Positions 1 through 6,996 are shown, numbered from the stretch's first letter. The stretch: DNA of 11,654 bases from an uncultured Prevotella sp. (GCA_900772835.1 CAAGSA010000064.1:1-11654), one strand, 5' to 3'. The notes: generated by a model not told the origin, from the sequence alone. Numbers and translations are program-made.

Positions 1-67
1 TAATGCGAGACCTCGAAAAAAGATTGATTTCTTAACACCTACAGAAGTGGTTTTAGGATATTCCTAT

Positions 68-75
68 TAACTTTG
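68..75 (+). promoter_or_regulatory. Possible second upstream promoter (-7 box only)
   Basis: TAACTTTG fits the Bacteroidetes -7 consensus TAnnTTTG. No good TTTG element is found about 20 bp upstream, only a GT-rich stretch near 48-54, so this is weaker than the promoter at 143-173. It could be an alternative start for the protease gene. The rest of 1-142 shows no recognisable gene. Confidence 0.3.
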
Positions 76-142
76 CACTTGCTTCTGGAATCCGCCAAAG
101 CCAGTTCGTCTGCTATAAAAACATAAAATAGTAGTTTTTATG

Positions 143-173
143 TTGAAACATATCAAATAAAAACGTATCTTTG
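143..173 (+). promoter_or_regulatory. Bacteroidetes-type promoter of the S8 protease gene
   Basis: The -7 box TATCTTTG lies at 166-173 and a TTG -33 element at 143-145, separated by exactly 20 bp. This matches the consensus used by the primary sigma factor of Bacteroidetes. The predicted transcript would start near 180 and give a leader of about 35 nt before the ATG at 215. No Shine-Dalgarno sequence is visible, which is normal for this phylum. Confidence 0.7.
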
Positions 174-214
174 TGGCATAAAAATTTAATACTTAAAAAA
201 TTAGCAATTGCTAT

Positions 215-2407
215 ATGAAAAAAAGAACCCTGATTGCACTGTTTGCCGTTGCCGCGCTGACCGCCAACGCACAGTCGAAGCTTGACCTTCAAAGCAAGGC
301 AATGCTGCAGAATCTGAGAGAACAAGTGGAAAACACCGCACACAAGAAAGGCATCGCGCCGAAGAAGGCTGCCGCACAGCAGCAGATTGAGGTGGTGGTA
401 ATTATGAACGACGGTGAAGATGCCTCACAGCTCGCAGCCAAAGGATTCGAAATGAAGGCTGACCGCGGAGAGATCGGCGTTGTGGCGCTGCCGCTCAGCC
501 GTATCGAAGAGCTAAACAGCGTGAAAGGCGTGAAGAGCATCAGCTACGGAAAAGAGGTGAAGGTGAAGCTCAATATGGCTAACCCGCAGACCGGAGTGGA
601 CAAGGTTCACAACGGCGAACAGCTCAAAATGCCATACACAGGAAAAGGAGTAATCATCGCCGACATCGACGGCGGTTTCGAGCCGAACCACCCCATGTTC
701 CTCGACAAGGACGGCAACACCAGAGTGACCTACCTCTCTACATCAACGAAGACAATGACCACGCCGGAGGAGATCAGCGCATACAACACTGATACCAACA
801 CCAGCGACCACGGAACACACGTGATGGGTATCGCCGGAGGAAAGTTCGAGAGCGACGACTTCAATATCTCGGGTGTAGCAACGGAGGCTGACCTCGCAAT
901 GTGCGTGATGGGCTCTACCATTACAAGCGTAATCACCGAAACAGAGAAAATCATCAAATACAGCAAACAGCAGAACAAGCCGCTCATCATAAACATGTCG
1001 CTCGGTACGAACAACGGCCCGCACGACGGCAACGACGAACTGTCGAGATACATCAACAAGGTGATTGCCGACAAGGCTGCCGTAATCTGCATCGCAGCAG
1101 GCAACGAGGGAAATTATCCTATCGTGCAGAAAAAGAAGTTCGAGTCTGACGGCGACGAGATGAAGGCTTATCTCTTCAATATGGCACCATACTACGGCTA
1201 TGGCTACTCTCCGCAGTGCTCCCTGTGGTCGGACGGCGGCGACAAGCCGTTCAGCATCTCGCTGGTGCTCTACAACATCTCCACAAAGAAGGTGGTGAAG
1301 GAATACGAACCCATTGCCGTCAGAGACACTATGGCTTCATACAGAAGCACCCAAGACAAGGACTTCGCAAAGTTCTTCAACGGAACACTCAGAATCGTTA
1401 CCGGTCCGCAGGATCCGAACGATCCAGCCAACAGCAAGTTCGGAGTGCAGATTTATGCATCCAACCTCACACGCCTCAACCAGAATATCCTCCCGGGATA
1501 TATCGTAAGGGCTGAGAAGGGACGCGAGATTGTGGCATACGGCGATGACATGACCTATTTCGTGAGCGATGCCACACCATCTTCAAGCTACTACGGCTAT
1601 CCTGAATACGTTGTTGCCGACGGAGCCACATTCGACGGAACAATCAACAATATGGCTTGCGGAACCGACGCCATCATCGTTGGTTCATACAACAGCGGCG
1701 ACAAGCTGCAGGGCAGCACCGCCGTGTTCACACTCGCCCAGTACGGCGAGGAGAACGCCCAGTACGACGTATCCTCATTCTCAAGCTGGGGAACAATCGA
1801 CGGCATCAGCCTGCCACACATCTCCGCTCCAGGCTCTCTCGTAGAGTCATCGTCAAACACTGCCTACGTGAGAAGCAACAGCGAGAAGACATCCCACAAG
1901 GCTTACGTGAACGGAAAGACATACTTCTGGCGTCCGAATATGGGTACGTCAATGGCAACTCCATACATGAGCGGCGTTGCAGCACTCTGGCTGCAGGCTG
2001 ACCCGACGCTCACCAACGAGCAGATCAAGCAGATTGCCATAGCAACCGCCACAAAGGACAAGTTCGTTGAGAACACCAAATACCCCGTGCAGTTCGGTGC
2101 AGGCAAAATCAATGCATACGACGGCTTGAAACTTGTGCTCGACGGCGGCTCAACTGCTCTGAACAAGATTGATGCCGACAAGGATATGCTGTTCCGTGCA
2201 GTTGGCAACAACGAATACGAGGCATTCGTGGCAGGCGAGAACGCCATTGCAGTGCGTATCTTCGACATGAACGGCCGCCTGGTATCAAGCAGCCGCACAG
2301 CAGGCAATACAGTGCGCTTCTCCACAGCATCGCTGCAGAAGGGTATCTACGCTGTTGACCTTTGCGGTTCGAAGACAAGCCACAAGCTGAAGATTGCAGT
2401 GAAGTAA
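215..2407 (+). CDS. Secreted subtilisin-like (S8) serine protease with T9SS type A sorting domain
   Basis: This is a 730-residue exported endopeptidase of the subtilase family. A signal peptide covers about residues 1-19, with likely cleavage after Ala-Asn-Ala. A propeptide-like alpha/beta region follows at roughly 57-117. The catalytic triad is visible as Asp152 (in ADIDGG), His199 (in DHGTHV) and Ser579 (in GTSMATP), with the oxyanion Asn297 (in AAGNEG). The gap between Asn297 and Ser579 is about 280 residues, against under 70 in subtilisin, so a large extra beta-rich domain is inserted in the catalytic core. The last 70 or so residues (about 655-730) form a type A C-terminal sorting domain ending in a basic KLKIAVK tail, so the protein should cross the outer membrane through the type IX system and stay on the surface or be released. 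It is transcribed alone from the promoter at 143-173 and ends at the hairpin at 2462-2495. The natural substrate cannot be read from the sequence. Confidence 0.93.
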   Translation: MKKRTLIALFAVAALTANAQSKLDLQSKAMLQNLREQVENTAHKKGIAPKKAAAQQQIEVVVIMNDGEDASQLAAKGFEMKADRGEIGVVALPLSRIEELNSVKGVKSISYGKEVKVKLNMANPQTGVDKVHNGEQLKMPYTGKGVIIADIDGGFEPNHPMFLDKDGNTRVTYLSTSTKTMTTPEEISAYNTDTNTSDHGTHVMGIAGGKFESDDFNISGVATEADLAMCVMGSTITSVITETEKIIKYSKQQNKPLIINMSLGTNNGPHDGNDELSRYINKVIADKAAVICIAAGNEGNYPIVQKKKFESDGDEMKAYLFNMAPYYGYGYSPQCSLWSDGGDKPFSISLVLYNISTKKVVKEYEPIAVRDTMASYRSTQDKDFAKFFNGTLRIVTGPQDPNDPANSKFGVQIYASNLTRLNQNILPGYIVRAEKGREIVAYGDDMTYFVSDATPSSSYYGYPEYVVADGATFDGTINNMACGTDAIIVGSYNSGDKLQGSTAVFTLAQYGEENAQYDVSSFSSWGTIDGISLPHISAPGSLVESSSNTAYVRSNSEKTSHKAYVNGKTYFWRPNMGTSMATPYMSGVAALWLQADPTLTNEQIKQIAIATATKDKFVENTKYPVQFGAGKINAYDGLKLVLDGGSTALNKIDADKDMLFRAVGNNEYEAFVAGENAIAVRIFDMNGRLVSSSRTAGNTVRFSTASLQKGIYAVDLCGSKTSHKLKIAVK

Positions 2408-2461
2408 AAGCCAAAAGCCTTCGCTTGTGAAGCTAAGAAACAAAGATTCATATCTATCAAG

Positions 2462-2495
2462 TATAGCCTCTCTTTACCGGGAGGCTATATTTATA
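2462..2495 (+). terminator. Probable terminator of the S8 protease gene
   Basis: A perfect 9-bp inverted repeat (2462-2470 with 2481-2489) closes a 10-nt loop, about 55 nt after the protease stop codon. The stem is extended inward by a wobble pair and a C-G pair. An AT-rich tract follows rather than a clean T run, so termination may be partial. Confidence 0.6.
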
Positions 2496-2556
2496 TATAG
2501 AAGGATTCACGCAAAATATAAATGCCGCGCAAAAACAGAATAAGCTGATAGATATA

Positions 2557-2610
2557 AAGCTGAATATATCACAAGCCGGATATAAAGAATGAACCGGATA
2601 TATAGAAAAA
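2557..2610. repeat. Degenerate 18-bp tandem repeat, about three copies
   Basis: Three imperfect 18-bp units start near 2557, 2575 and 2593. Each has a YCYGRATATA-like core: CTGAATATAT, then CCGGATATAA, then CCGGATATAT. A shorter related copy, AGCTGATAGATATA, lies at 2543. The stretch is non-coding, between two convergent terminators. No function is evident. It may be slipped-strand debris. Confidence 0.4.
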
Positions 2611-2648
2611 TCCCCGGATTCCGATATACTGATGGAATCCGGGGATTT
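2608..2648 (-). terminator. Strong intrinsic terminator of the DUF3467 gene
   Basis: A perfect 15-bp inverted repeat (2608-2622 with 2634-2648) has an 11-nt loop. Read on the reverse strand it is followed by a TTTTT run, making a classic terminator about 40 nt past the DUF3467 stop at 2688. On the forward strand it may also stop read-through from the protease gene. Confidence 0.8.
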
Positions 2649-2687
2649 CTGTTTAATCTGTATTTCCTTATCTGTATTGCCTATTCA

Positions 2688-3008
2688 TTAAGCCTCGCCC
2701 TTGCCCACGTTGAACGGAGCGATGGTCTTTCCCTGCTGCTCTGGCAGAGTGATTTTGCCGAACTCGTGCTCATACTTTGCAACATTCTCCTGCAAAGCCA
2801 GAAGCAGACGCTTAGCGTGCTCAGGAGCAAGAATCACACGGCTATTGATTACCGCCTTTGGCAGACCCGGCAGAACACGGGCAAAGTCGGCGATGAATTC
2901 TGAACGAGAGTGAGTGATGAGCGCGAAGTTAGCGTATTCGCCCTGTGCCACTGCCTGTGGGAGTTCCAGCTGGAACTGTCCTTCCTGTTTTTCCTTATTA
3001 TTTTCCAT
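2688..3008 (-). CDS. DUF3467 family protein
   Basis: This is a 106-residue cytosolic protein with no signal peptide or membrane segment. It matches DUF3467, a small family of unknown function common in Bacteroidetes, by its order of motifs: YANFALITHS, EFIADFARVLPG, SRVILAPEHAKRLLLAL and YEHEFGKI. The start is placed at the ATG at 3006-3008 (MENNKEKQEG). A longer reading frame to 3059 would run into the tRNA and adds a non-conserved extension. It lies 42 nt downstream of tRNA-Arg on the same strand, with no TAnnTTTG box between them, so it may share the tRNA transcript. From memory, the copy of this family in some Bacteroidales lies next to rpoC. If so, this one is a paralogue or relocated. 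The biochemical role is unknown. Confidence 0.88.
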   Translation of the reverse strand: MENNKEKQEGQFQLELPQAVAQGEYANFALITHSRSEFIADFARVLPGLPKAVINSRVILAPEHAKRLLLALQENVAKYEHEFGKITLPEQQGKTIAPFNVGKGEA

Positions 3009-3050
3009 AAGATTAAAGTTTTTTCTGTCTTTAAGTATTAAATATTGAAG

Positions 3051-3122
3051 TAGTCTCACCGAGAATCGAACTCGGATCTAATCTTTAGGAGAGACTTGTT
3101 CTATCCATTGAACTATGAGACC
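3051..3122 (-). tRNA. tRNA-Arg(CCU)
   Basis: Read on the reverse strand, the 72 nt fold completely. The 7-bp acceptor is GGTCTCA with TGAGACT, including one G-U closing pair. The D stem is GTTC/GAAC, and the anticodon stem is AGTCT/AGATT with loop CTCCTAA. The variable loop has 4 nt. The T stem is CCGAG/CTCGG with loop TTCGATT, and the discriminator is A. The anticodon CCU reads the arginine codon AGG. The 3' CCA is not encoded and must be added after transcription. The neighbouring ATPase gene at 3431 is unusually rich in AGG codons. Confidence 0.95.
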
Positions 3123-3165
3123 CCATCATTCCTCAGACAGCCTTGCGGCATTGCTTTGGTGATTG

Positions 3166-3173
3166 CAAAGGTA
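3166..3173 (-). promoter_or_regulatory. Probable promoter (-7 box) of tRNA-Arg and DUF3467
   Basis: On the reverse strand the sequence reads TACCTTTG, a perfect -7 match, about 44 nt upstream of the tRNA 5' end. The -33 element is not clear, since that region is A-rich. This is the only good promoter upstream of the tRNA and the DUF3467 gene. The rest of 3123-3274 is AT-rich and shows no other feature. Confidence 0.5.
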
Positions 3174-3274
3174 ACTTATTTTTTTGTTAATCCACTATTT
3201 TTCCACATCTATTTTAGGCATAGCCACACATTTATTACTCTTTTCCACTCCCGAATGCCGCCTCACGCCCTATG

Positions 3275-3439
3275 AACCCCTCATGAAAATGTTGTATGAA
3301 CCGGTGCATTCCCTCATAAAAGTGTAGTCGCAAGGTGTTTATTCCCCCATAAAAATGTATTACAAGCTTGATTATTCCCTCATAAAAGTGTATCTTTGCA
3401 TTAGTTATTCCCTCATAAAAATGCTGAAATATGAAAAGA
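3275..3439. repeat. Five direct repeats with exact 33-bp period upstream of the ATPase gene
   Basis: Units begin at 3275, 3308, 3341, 3374 and 3407. Each has a conserved 17-bp core, consensus ATTCCCTCATAAAARTG, followed by 16 bp of unrelated sequence. The 14-bp inner core starts at 3278, 3311, 3344, 3377 and 3410, with no drift in spacing. Differences within the inner core are few and are all transitions: the first unit has CATGAAA and the third has CCCCCAT. The fourth core lies between the -33 and -7 boxes of the ATPase promoter, and the fifth covers the leader just before the start codon. This layout suits operator sites for a DNA-binding regulator, possibly the ATPase itself, but that is inference. 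Confidence 0.9.
3368..3398 (+). promoter_or_regulatory. Promoter of the ATPase gene inside the repeat array
   Basis: TTG at 3368-3370 and TATCTTTG at 3391-3398 are separated by exactly 20 bp, a textbook Bacteroidetes promoter. Transcription would start near 3405 and leave a leader of only about 26 nt before the ATG at 3431. Both boxes fall in the variable parts of the repeats, so repeat unit 4 sits between them. A protein bound to the repeats would compete directly with RNA polymerase. Confidence 0.75.
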
Positions 3440-4738
3440 ACCATTTATAACGAGCTGATTAAGTGGAAATTAAGCAAGAGCAGGAAGCCACTGATAATGT
3501 ATGGTGCCAGACAAGTCGGCAAGACATATATATTAAAAAGGTTTGGAGAAAAAGAATACAGTAATCTTGTTTATCTAAACTGCTATAAAAACGAGATGAT
3601 GGAAAAGTTGTTTGAGCAGGATGCGGATGCCAAGCGTATTTTGCTCGGTCTTGCCGCATTGTCAAACCAGACCATCAAAGAAAGCGAAACTCTTGTTTTC
3701 CTCGACGAGATACAGGAGATACCCAACATTATCTCCACTCTGAAGTATTTCTGCGAGGATCTTCCCGGCATACACATAGTCGTTGCAGGCTCGCTGCTCG
3801 GTGTGATGAATATGAAAGGGCAGTCGTTTCCCGTCGGTAAAGTAGATATAATGAGGATGCTGCCAATGTCATACCATGAATTTCTTGTAGCCAAAGGTGA
3901 AGACGGGCTTGCCGGGCTGCTGCAATCCCAAGATTATGGAATGATGGATGTCTTCGCCGAGAAATACACCGAAATGCTCAGACAATACTATTTTGTAGGC
4001 GGTATGCCGGAGGCTGTCAGCCATTTCTGCCAGACAAACGACCTGATTGGCGTCCGGCAGATACAGAAAAACATCTTGACTGCTTACGAGACCGATATAT
4101 CAAAACATACAGGCAACGATACACAGCGCATCAGGATGGTATGGGACAGCATACCGTCGCAACTGGCAAAGGAGAACAAGAAGTTCATCTATGGTGCCGT
4201 CAGGAAAGGCGCAAGGGCAAAGGATTTTGAGATTGCCATACAATGGCTGATCGACGCAGGGCTTGTATATAAGGTTGAAAGGACAAAAGAGGCGAGGATG
4301 CCGCTGAAATTCTATGCCGACGCCAATGTCTTCAAGCTGTATCTGCTCGATGTAGGACTACTTGGGGCCATGACCGACACGAGTGCCGCACTGATGCTTA
4401 TAGACAATTCCGCCTTTACGGAATACAAAGGGGCTTTTACGGAGAACTACGTGCTGCAGCAGCTGAAGACCATCAACGATATGCCTGTTTATTATTACAG
4501 CAAAGAGAACTCTACCCTCGAAATAGACTTCATAGTGCAGACCGCAACTACAGTACACCCCGTTGAGGTGAAAGCGGAAGAAAATGTAAAGGCGAAATCC
4601 CTGTCCACCTTCGTGAACAACGACTGCAAAGGTATGAATATAAAAGGAGTGCGGCTATCGATGAAAGGCTATGCTGACCAGGAATGGATGGTAAACGTGC
4701 CTCTGTATGCCGCCAGGGAGTTCTTCTTAGGCACATAA
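3431..4738 (+). CDS. AAA+ ATPase with DUF4143 (PD-(D/E)XK nuclease-like) C-terminal domain
   Basis: This 435-residue cytosolic protein belongs to the widespread AAA_14/DUF4143 family. The N-terminal ATPase shows Walker A GARQVGKT (25-32, Lys31), Walker B LVFLDE (Asp92, Glu93) and a sensor-like AGSLLG (119-124). The family motif GGMPEAV follows at 190-196. The DUF4143 half keeps residues typical of the PD-(D/E)XK nuclease fold: Glu338, Asp366 (in EIDFIV) and Glu379-Val-Lys381 (in PVEVKA). The nuclease site may therefore be intact, though activity is unproven for the family. No signal peptide is present. The gene is single and sits directly behind the 33-bp repeat array. Arginine codon use is odd: 9 of about 16 are AGG, against 1 of about 19 in the protease gene, and ATA isoleucine codons are common. 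This suggests horizontal transfer. The role is unknown; defence, mobility and regulation are all possible. Confidence 0.9.
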   Translation: MKRTIYNELIKWKLSKSRKPLIMYGARQVGKTYILKRFGEKEYSNLVYLNCYKNEMMEKLFEQDADAKRILLGLAALSNQTIKESETLVFLDEIQEIPNIISTLKYFCEDLPGIHIVVAGSLLGVMNMKGQSFPVGKVDIMRMLPMSYHEFLVAKGEDGLAGLLQSQDYGMMDVFAEKYTEMLRQYYFVGGMPEAVSHFCQTNDLIGVRQIQKNILTAYETDISKHTGNDTQRIRMVWDSIPSQLAKENKKFIYGAVRKGARAKDFEIAIQWLIDAGLVYKVERTKEARMPLKFYADANVFKLYLLDVGLLGAMTDTSAALMLIDNSAFTEYKGAFTENYVLQQLKTINDMPVYYYSKENSTLEIDFIVQTATTVHPVEVKAEENVKAKSLSTFVNNDCKGMNIKGVRLSMKGYADQEWMVNVPLYAAREFFLGT

Positions 4739-4790
4739 CCGGGGCTGTCTGAGGACAGACACAGCTTATGCCAAACACCGTCACATACGC

Positions 4791-4844
4791 ATAAAAACGA
4801 CAATAGAGGCAACACTTTCCCATTGCCTCTATTGTCGTTTTTAT
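4791..4844. terminator. Strong bidirectional terminator between convergent units
   Basis: A perfect 22-bp inverted repeat (4791-4812 with 4823-4844) has a 10-nt loop. The outer part is an A run on one side and a T run on the other, so it works as an intrinsic terminator in both directions. It would end the ATPase transcript about 55 nt after its stop codon, and the five-gene reverse operon about 100 nt after its last stop at 4942. The adjoining 4739-4790 and 4845-4941 hold only small hairpins, for example TGTCTG/CAGACA near 4746-4761. Confidence 0.9.
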
Positions 4845-4941
4845 TATGATACTATGTGTATATAGTATGCCTTGTGTATTTACCTACGGCATCAGATGGA
4901 TATCCACCTGCCGCCAGCAGTTATCTCCTGTCAGGAGGGGA

Positions 4942-6954
4942 TTACTTTACGAGAACCTTGACAGTTCTGCCGTCAGACATCTTCACGATGTTCAGACCCT
5001 TCTGAGGAGCTGACAGCTTGACGCCGTCGAGAGAGTAGCGAGCCACCTCAGTAGCGTCAGCAGCCTCGTTCACGGCGTTGTTCACGCCAGAGAAGTCGCC
5101 CAGAGCAACCTTGTCGGCATTCACGATAGCGCCAGTTGCACGGTTGATAAGGATTGCTACAACCTCCAGTCTTTCCTTGTCCTGGATGAGGTCGTCGCCC
5201 TCAACCGTCATACTTGTAATGCCCTTGCTGATGTCGAACTGGTACTTGTGCTGCTGCTTCTGGCCGTCAACGATAGGCAGAGAAACAGAACCGGCGATAC
5301 CGTTCTCGATTTCTACGGCTGCGATAGCCACGTGGTCGAACACCATATCCGTCTTCAGATTGAACTTGTAACCCTGGATTGTGAACTGCTCAACGCCATC
5401 GCCCTTGCACCACTCATAGATATAAGGCTCGCTCTCTGCACCCTTAGCTCCATAGAAGCCATCGTTCTGATACCACTCGTGTGTTGCTTTTGAGTTGGCA
5501 GGTTTCTTCAGTCCGTTTGCAAGCAGCACGTATGCGATACCGTAGTCTGAAGTTGTGCTGTTGATAGAGAACTCAACGTCGGTAGTAACATTGATGATGT
5601 TCTTCGTGTCATCGCTGAACTCAGCGTCCACCTTCACGAGACCCTCCGTAGGCACGGCAGCAGCCTTCTTGAATGCAGCGTCGATGCCAAGCAGTGTATT
5701 GTTGGTTGAACCGAAGTACGGATTGAGATCCTTGCCTCTGTCGAGCCATGCTGTAGGCACACCCTGAGCTCTGCTTGTGATTGGCTCATAGTCAGGGCAA
5801 TACATCGGGTCAGCCCAGTTCACGCCAGTCACGTGTGCTGCGATTCCAATCCATGTGTCAGGATATGTGTCGTGAAGATACTTCAGTCCGGCATAACCGG
5901 CAGCGCAAGGACCGCATCCAGTGGCGGTAGCCTCTTCCTCGAGCACCTTGCGTGTGTACGACTTCGACATGGTCAAGATGCCGAACTCCTTCACATTGCT
6001 GTTCGGCTGCTCGTTTGCCACGTTGTTCACCTTTGTAATCTTCAGTTCCTTCTTGAACTCAGCAACCTCCTGCGGAGCCTCAATAACGAAGGTGAAAGAG
6101 CCGGAAGAGTTCTTCTTCACTGTGCTTACAGCCTTTGTCACCTCGTTCGACTCTGTGCCTGTAGCCAGATCCTTCACCACATAGGAAATCCTCGTAATGT
6201 TGTTCAGACCAGTGTTGGCGAACTTTACACTCACTGTAGACTTGCCGCCGGCTGTTGTTACAGAAGAGACCACCGACTTCACCGATGCACCGTTCTCATA
6301 GAACTCACCGGAAAGCTCTGCAGCCATAGCGATTGTCGAGCCCTCCGCTCCACGGTCTACCCAAGTGCCATTGTCAATTTTCTCAAAGCATGTGCCCGGA
6401 AGCTTCTCGCCGAGGTCTTCAACGAACACAGGAGACTGTCCAGGCTGAGATGACACGTCGGTCACCCTGAAGCTGTAGCCCACGTAGCATCCGCCCTCCG
6501 GCACTGTGATAGGAGTGCTGAACGAGCCGTAGCTCTGCGGAATGTTCTGCTCAGAGATGGACTTCTTCACAATCTCGTCTGCCTGTACCTCGGCCTCGTC
6601 GGCAGAAGCAGGAAGAGTGCTGCTCTCCCACACCTTCACGTCGGTAAGCACAGCTGTACTGTAGAGGATGAACGAAACCTTGGAGATGGTCTTTCCGGCA
6701 TATTCTGCCGGGATATACATCGCCATATTGTATGTATTCTTCTGTTTTGTTCCCGAAATGTATTTCACATTAGTGATGTCTCCACCGGGATAATAAGTAA
6801 ACGGCATTGTGCCCTGCTTTATTCTTGCAGGAGCCTTGACAACGCGATTCTGTGTGTAGCCGGCAGGAAGCTGAGCTCTGCTGACTGTAGTCTGTGCGCC
6901 TGCGCCGACAACTGCGGCGAGCATCATGACTGAGGAAAGTAAACGTTTAATCAT
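4942..6954 (-). CDS. Large secreted Omp28-like/thioredoxin-fold protein with CGPC motif and T9SS sorting domain
   Basis: This is a 670-residue exported protein and the last gene of the reverse operon. A signal peptide covers about 1-20 (ending VVGAGA). Residues about 30-330 look like beta-rich domains with no motif I recognise. A thioredoxin-like domain starts near 335. EEEATATGCGPC places the active-site cysteines at 347 and 350, as in Omp28-related proteins, and GVPTAW (Pro400) fits the cis-proline loop of the fold. Other cysteines (156, 189, 386 and one in EWCKGD) could form structural disulfides. The last 45 or so residues (RYSLDGVKL then GLNIVKMSDGRTVKVLVK) are a type A sorting domain, so the protein should be displayed on the surface by the type IX system. 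It begins 42 nt after the small T9SS cargo gene. A redox or disulfide-exchange role is inferred; the N-terminal half could be for binding. Confidence 0.85.
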   Translation of the reverse strand: MIKRLLSSVMMLAAVVGAGAQTTVSRAQLPAGYTQNRVVKAPARIKQGTMPFTYYPGGDITNVKYISGTKQKNTYNMAMYIPAEYAGKTISKVSFILYSTAVLTDVKVWESSTLPASADEAEVQADEIVKKSISEQNIPQSYGSFSTPITVPEGGCYVGYSFRVTDVSSQPGQSPVFVEDLGEKLPGTCFEKIDNGTWVDRGAEGSTIAMAAELSGEFYENGASVKSVVSSVTTAGGKSTVSVKFANTGLNNITRISYVVKDLATGTESNEVTKAVSTVKKNSSGSFTFVIEAPQEVAEFKKELKITKVNNVANEQPNSNVKEFGILTMSKSYTRKVLEEEATATGCGPCAAGYAGLKYLHDTYPDTWIGIAAHVTGVNWADPMYCPDYEPITSRAQGVPTAWLDRGKDLNPYFGSTNNTLLGIDAAFKKAAAVPTEGLVKVDAEFSDDTKNIINVTTDVEFSINSTTSDYGIAYVLLANGLKKPANSKATHEWYQNDGFYGAKGAESEPYIYEWCKGDGVEQFTIQGYKFNLKTDMVFDHVAIAAVEIENGIAGSVSLPIVDGQKQQHKYQFDISKGITSMTVEGDDLIQDKERLEVVAILINRATGAIVNADKVALGDFSGVNNAVNEAADATEVARYSLDGVKLSAPQKGLNIVKMSDGRTVKVLVK

Positions 6955-6996
6955 AATATTTTGGTTTAAAATTCATTACTGATATTGTTTTCCTTT

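Noticed and set aside
3009..3059. N-terminally extended DUF3467 start at 3059
   Set aside because: The extension would overlap the tRNA 3' end and adds 17 residues not typical of the family. The ATG at 3006-3008 is better.
3244..3258. A sixth, degenerate 33-bp unit upstream of the first
   Set aside because: At the correct phase only 4 of 15 bases match the core, which is chance level, although the antisense frame happens to keep F and G residues.
3275..3439. CRISPR array
   Set aside because: The conserved core is only about 17 bp and the variable parts 16 bp, both too short for a CRISPR repeat and spacer. There are no cas genes, and the array runs into a start codon and contains its promoter.
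3421..3450. Upstream short frame overlapping the ATPase start (MLKYEKNHL)
   Set aside because: It is nine codons long, arises from the last repeat core, and shows no attenuator structure. Nothing supports its translation.
5833..6453. 206-residue forward frame
   Set aside because: Antisense to the large T9SS protein, including its CGPC motif. There is no independent evidence for it.
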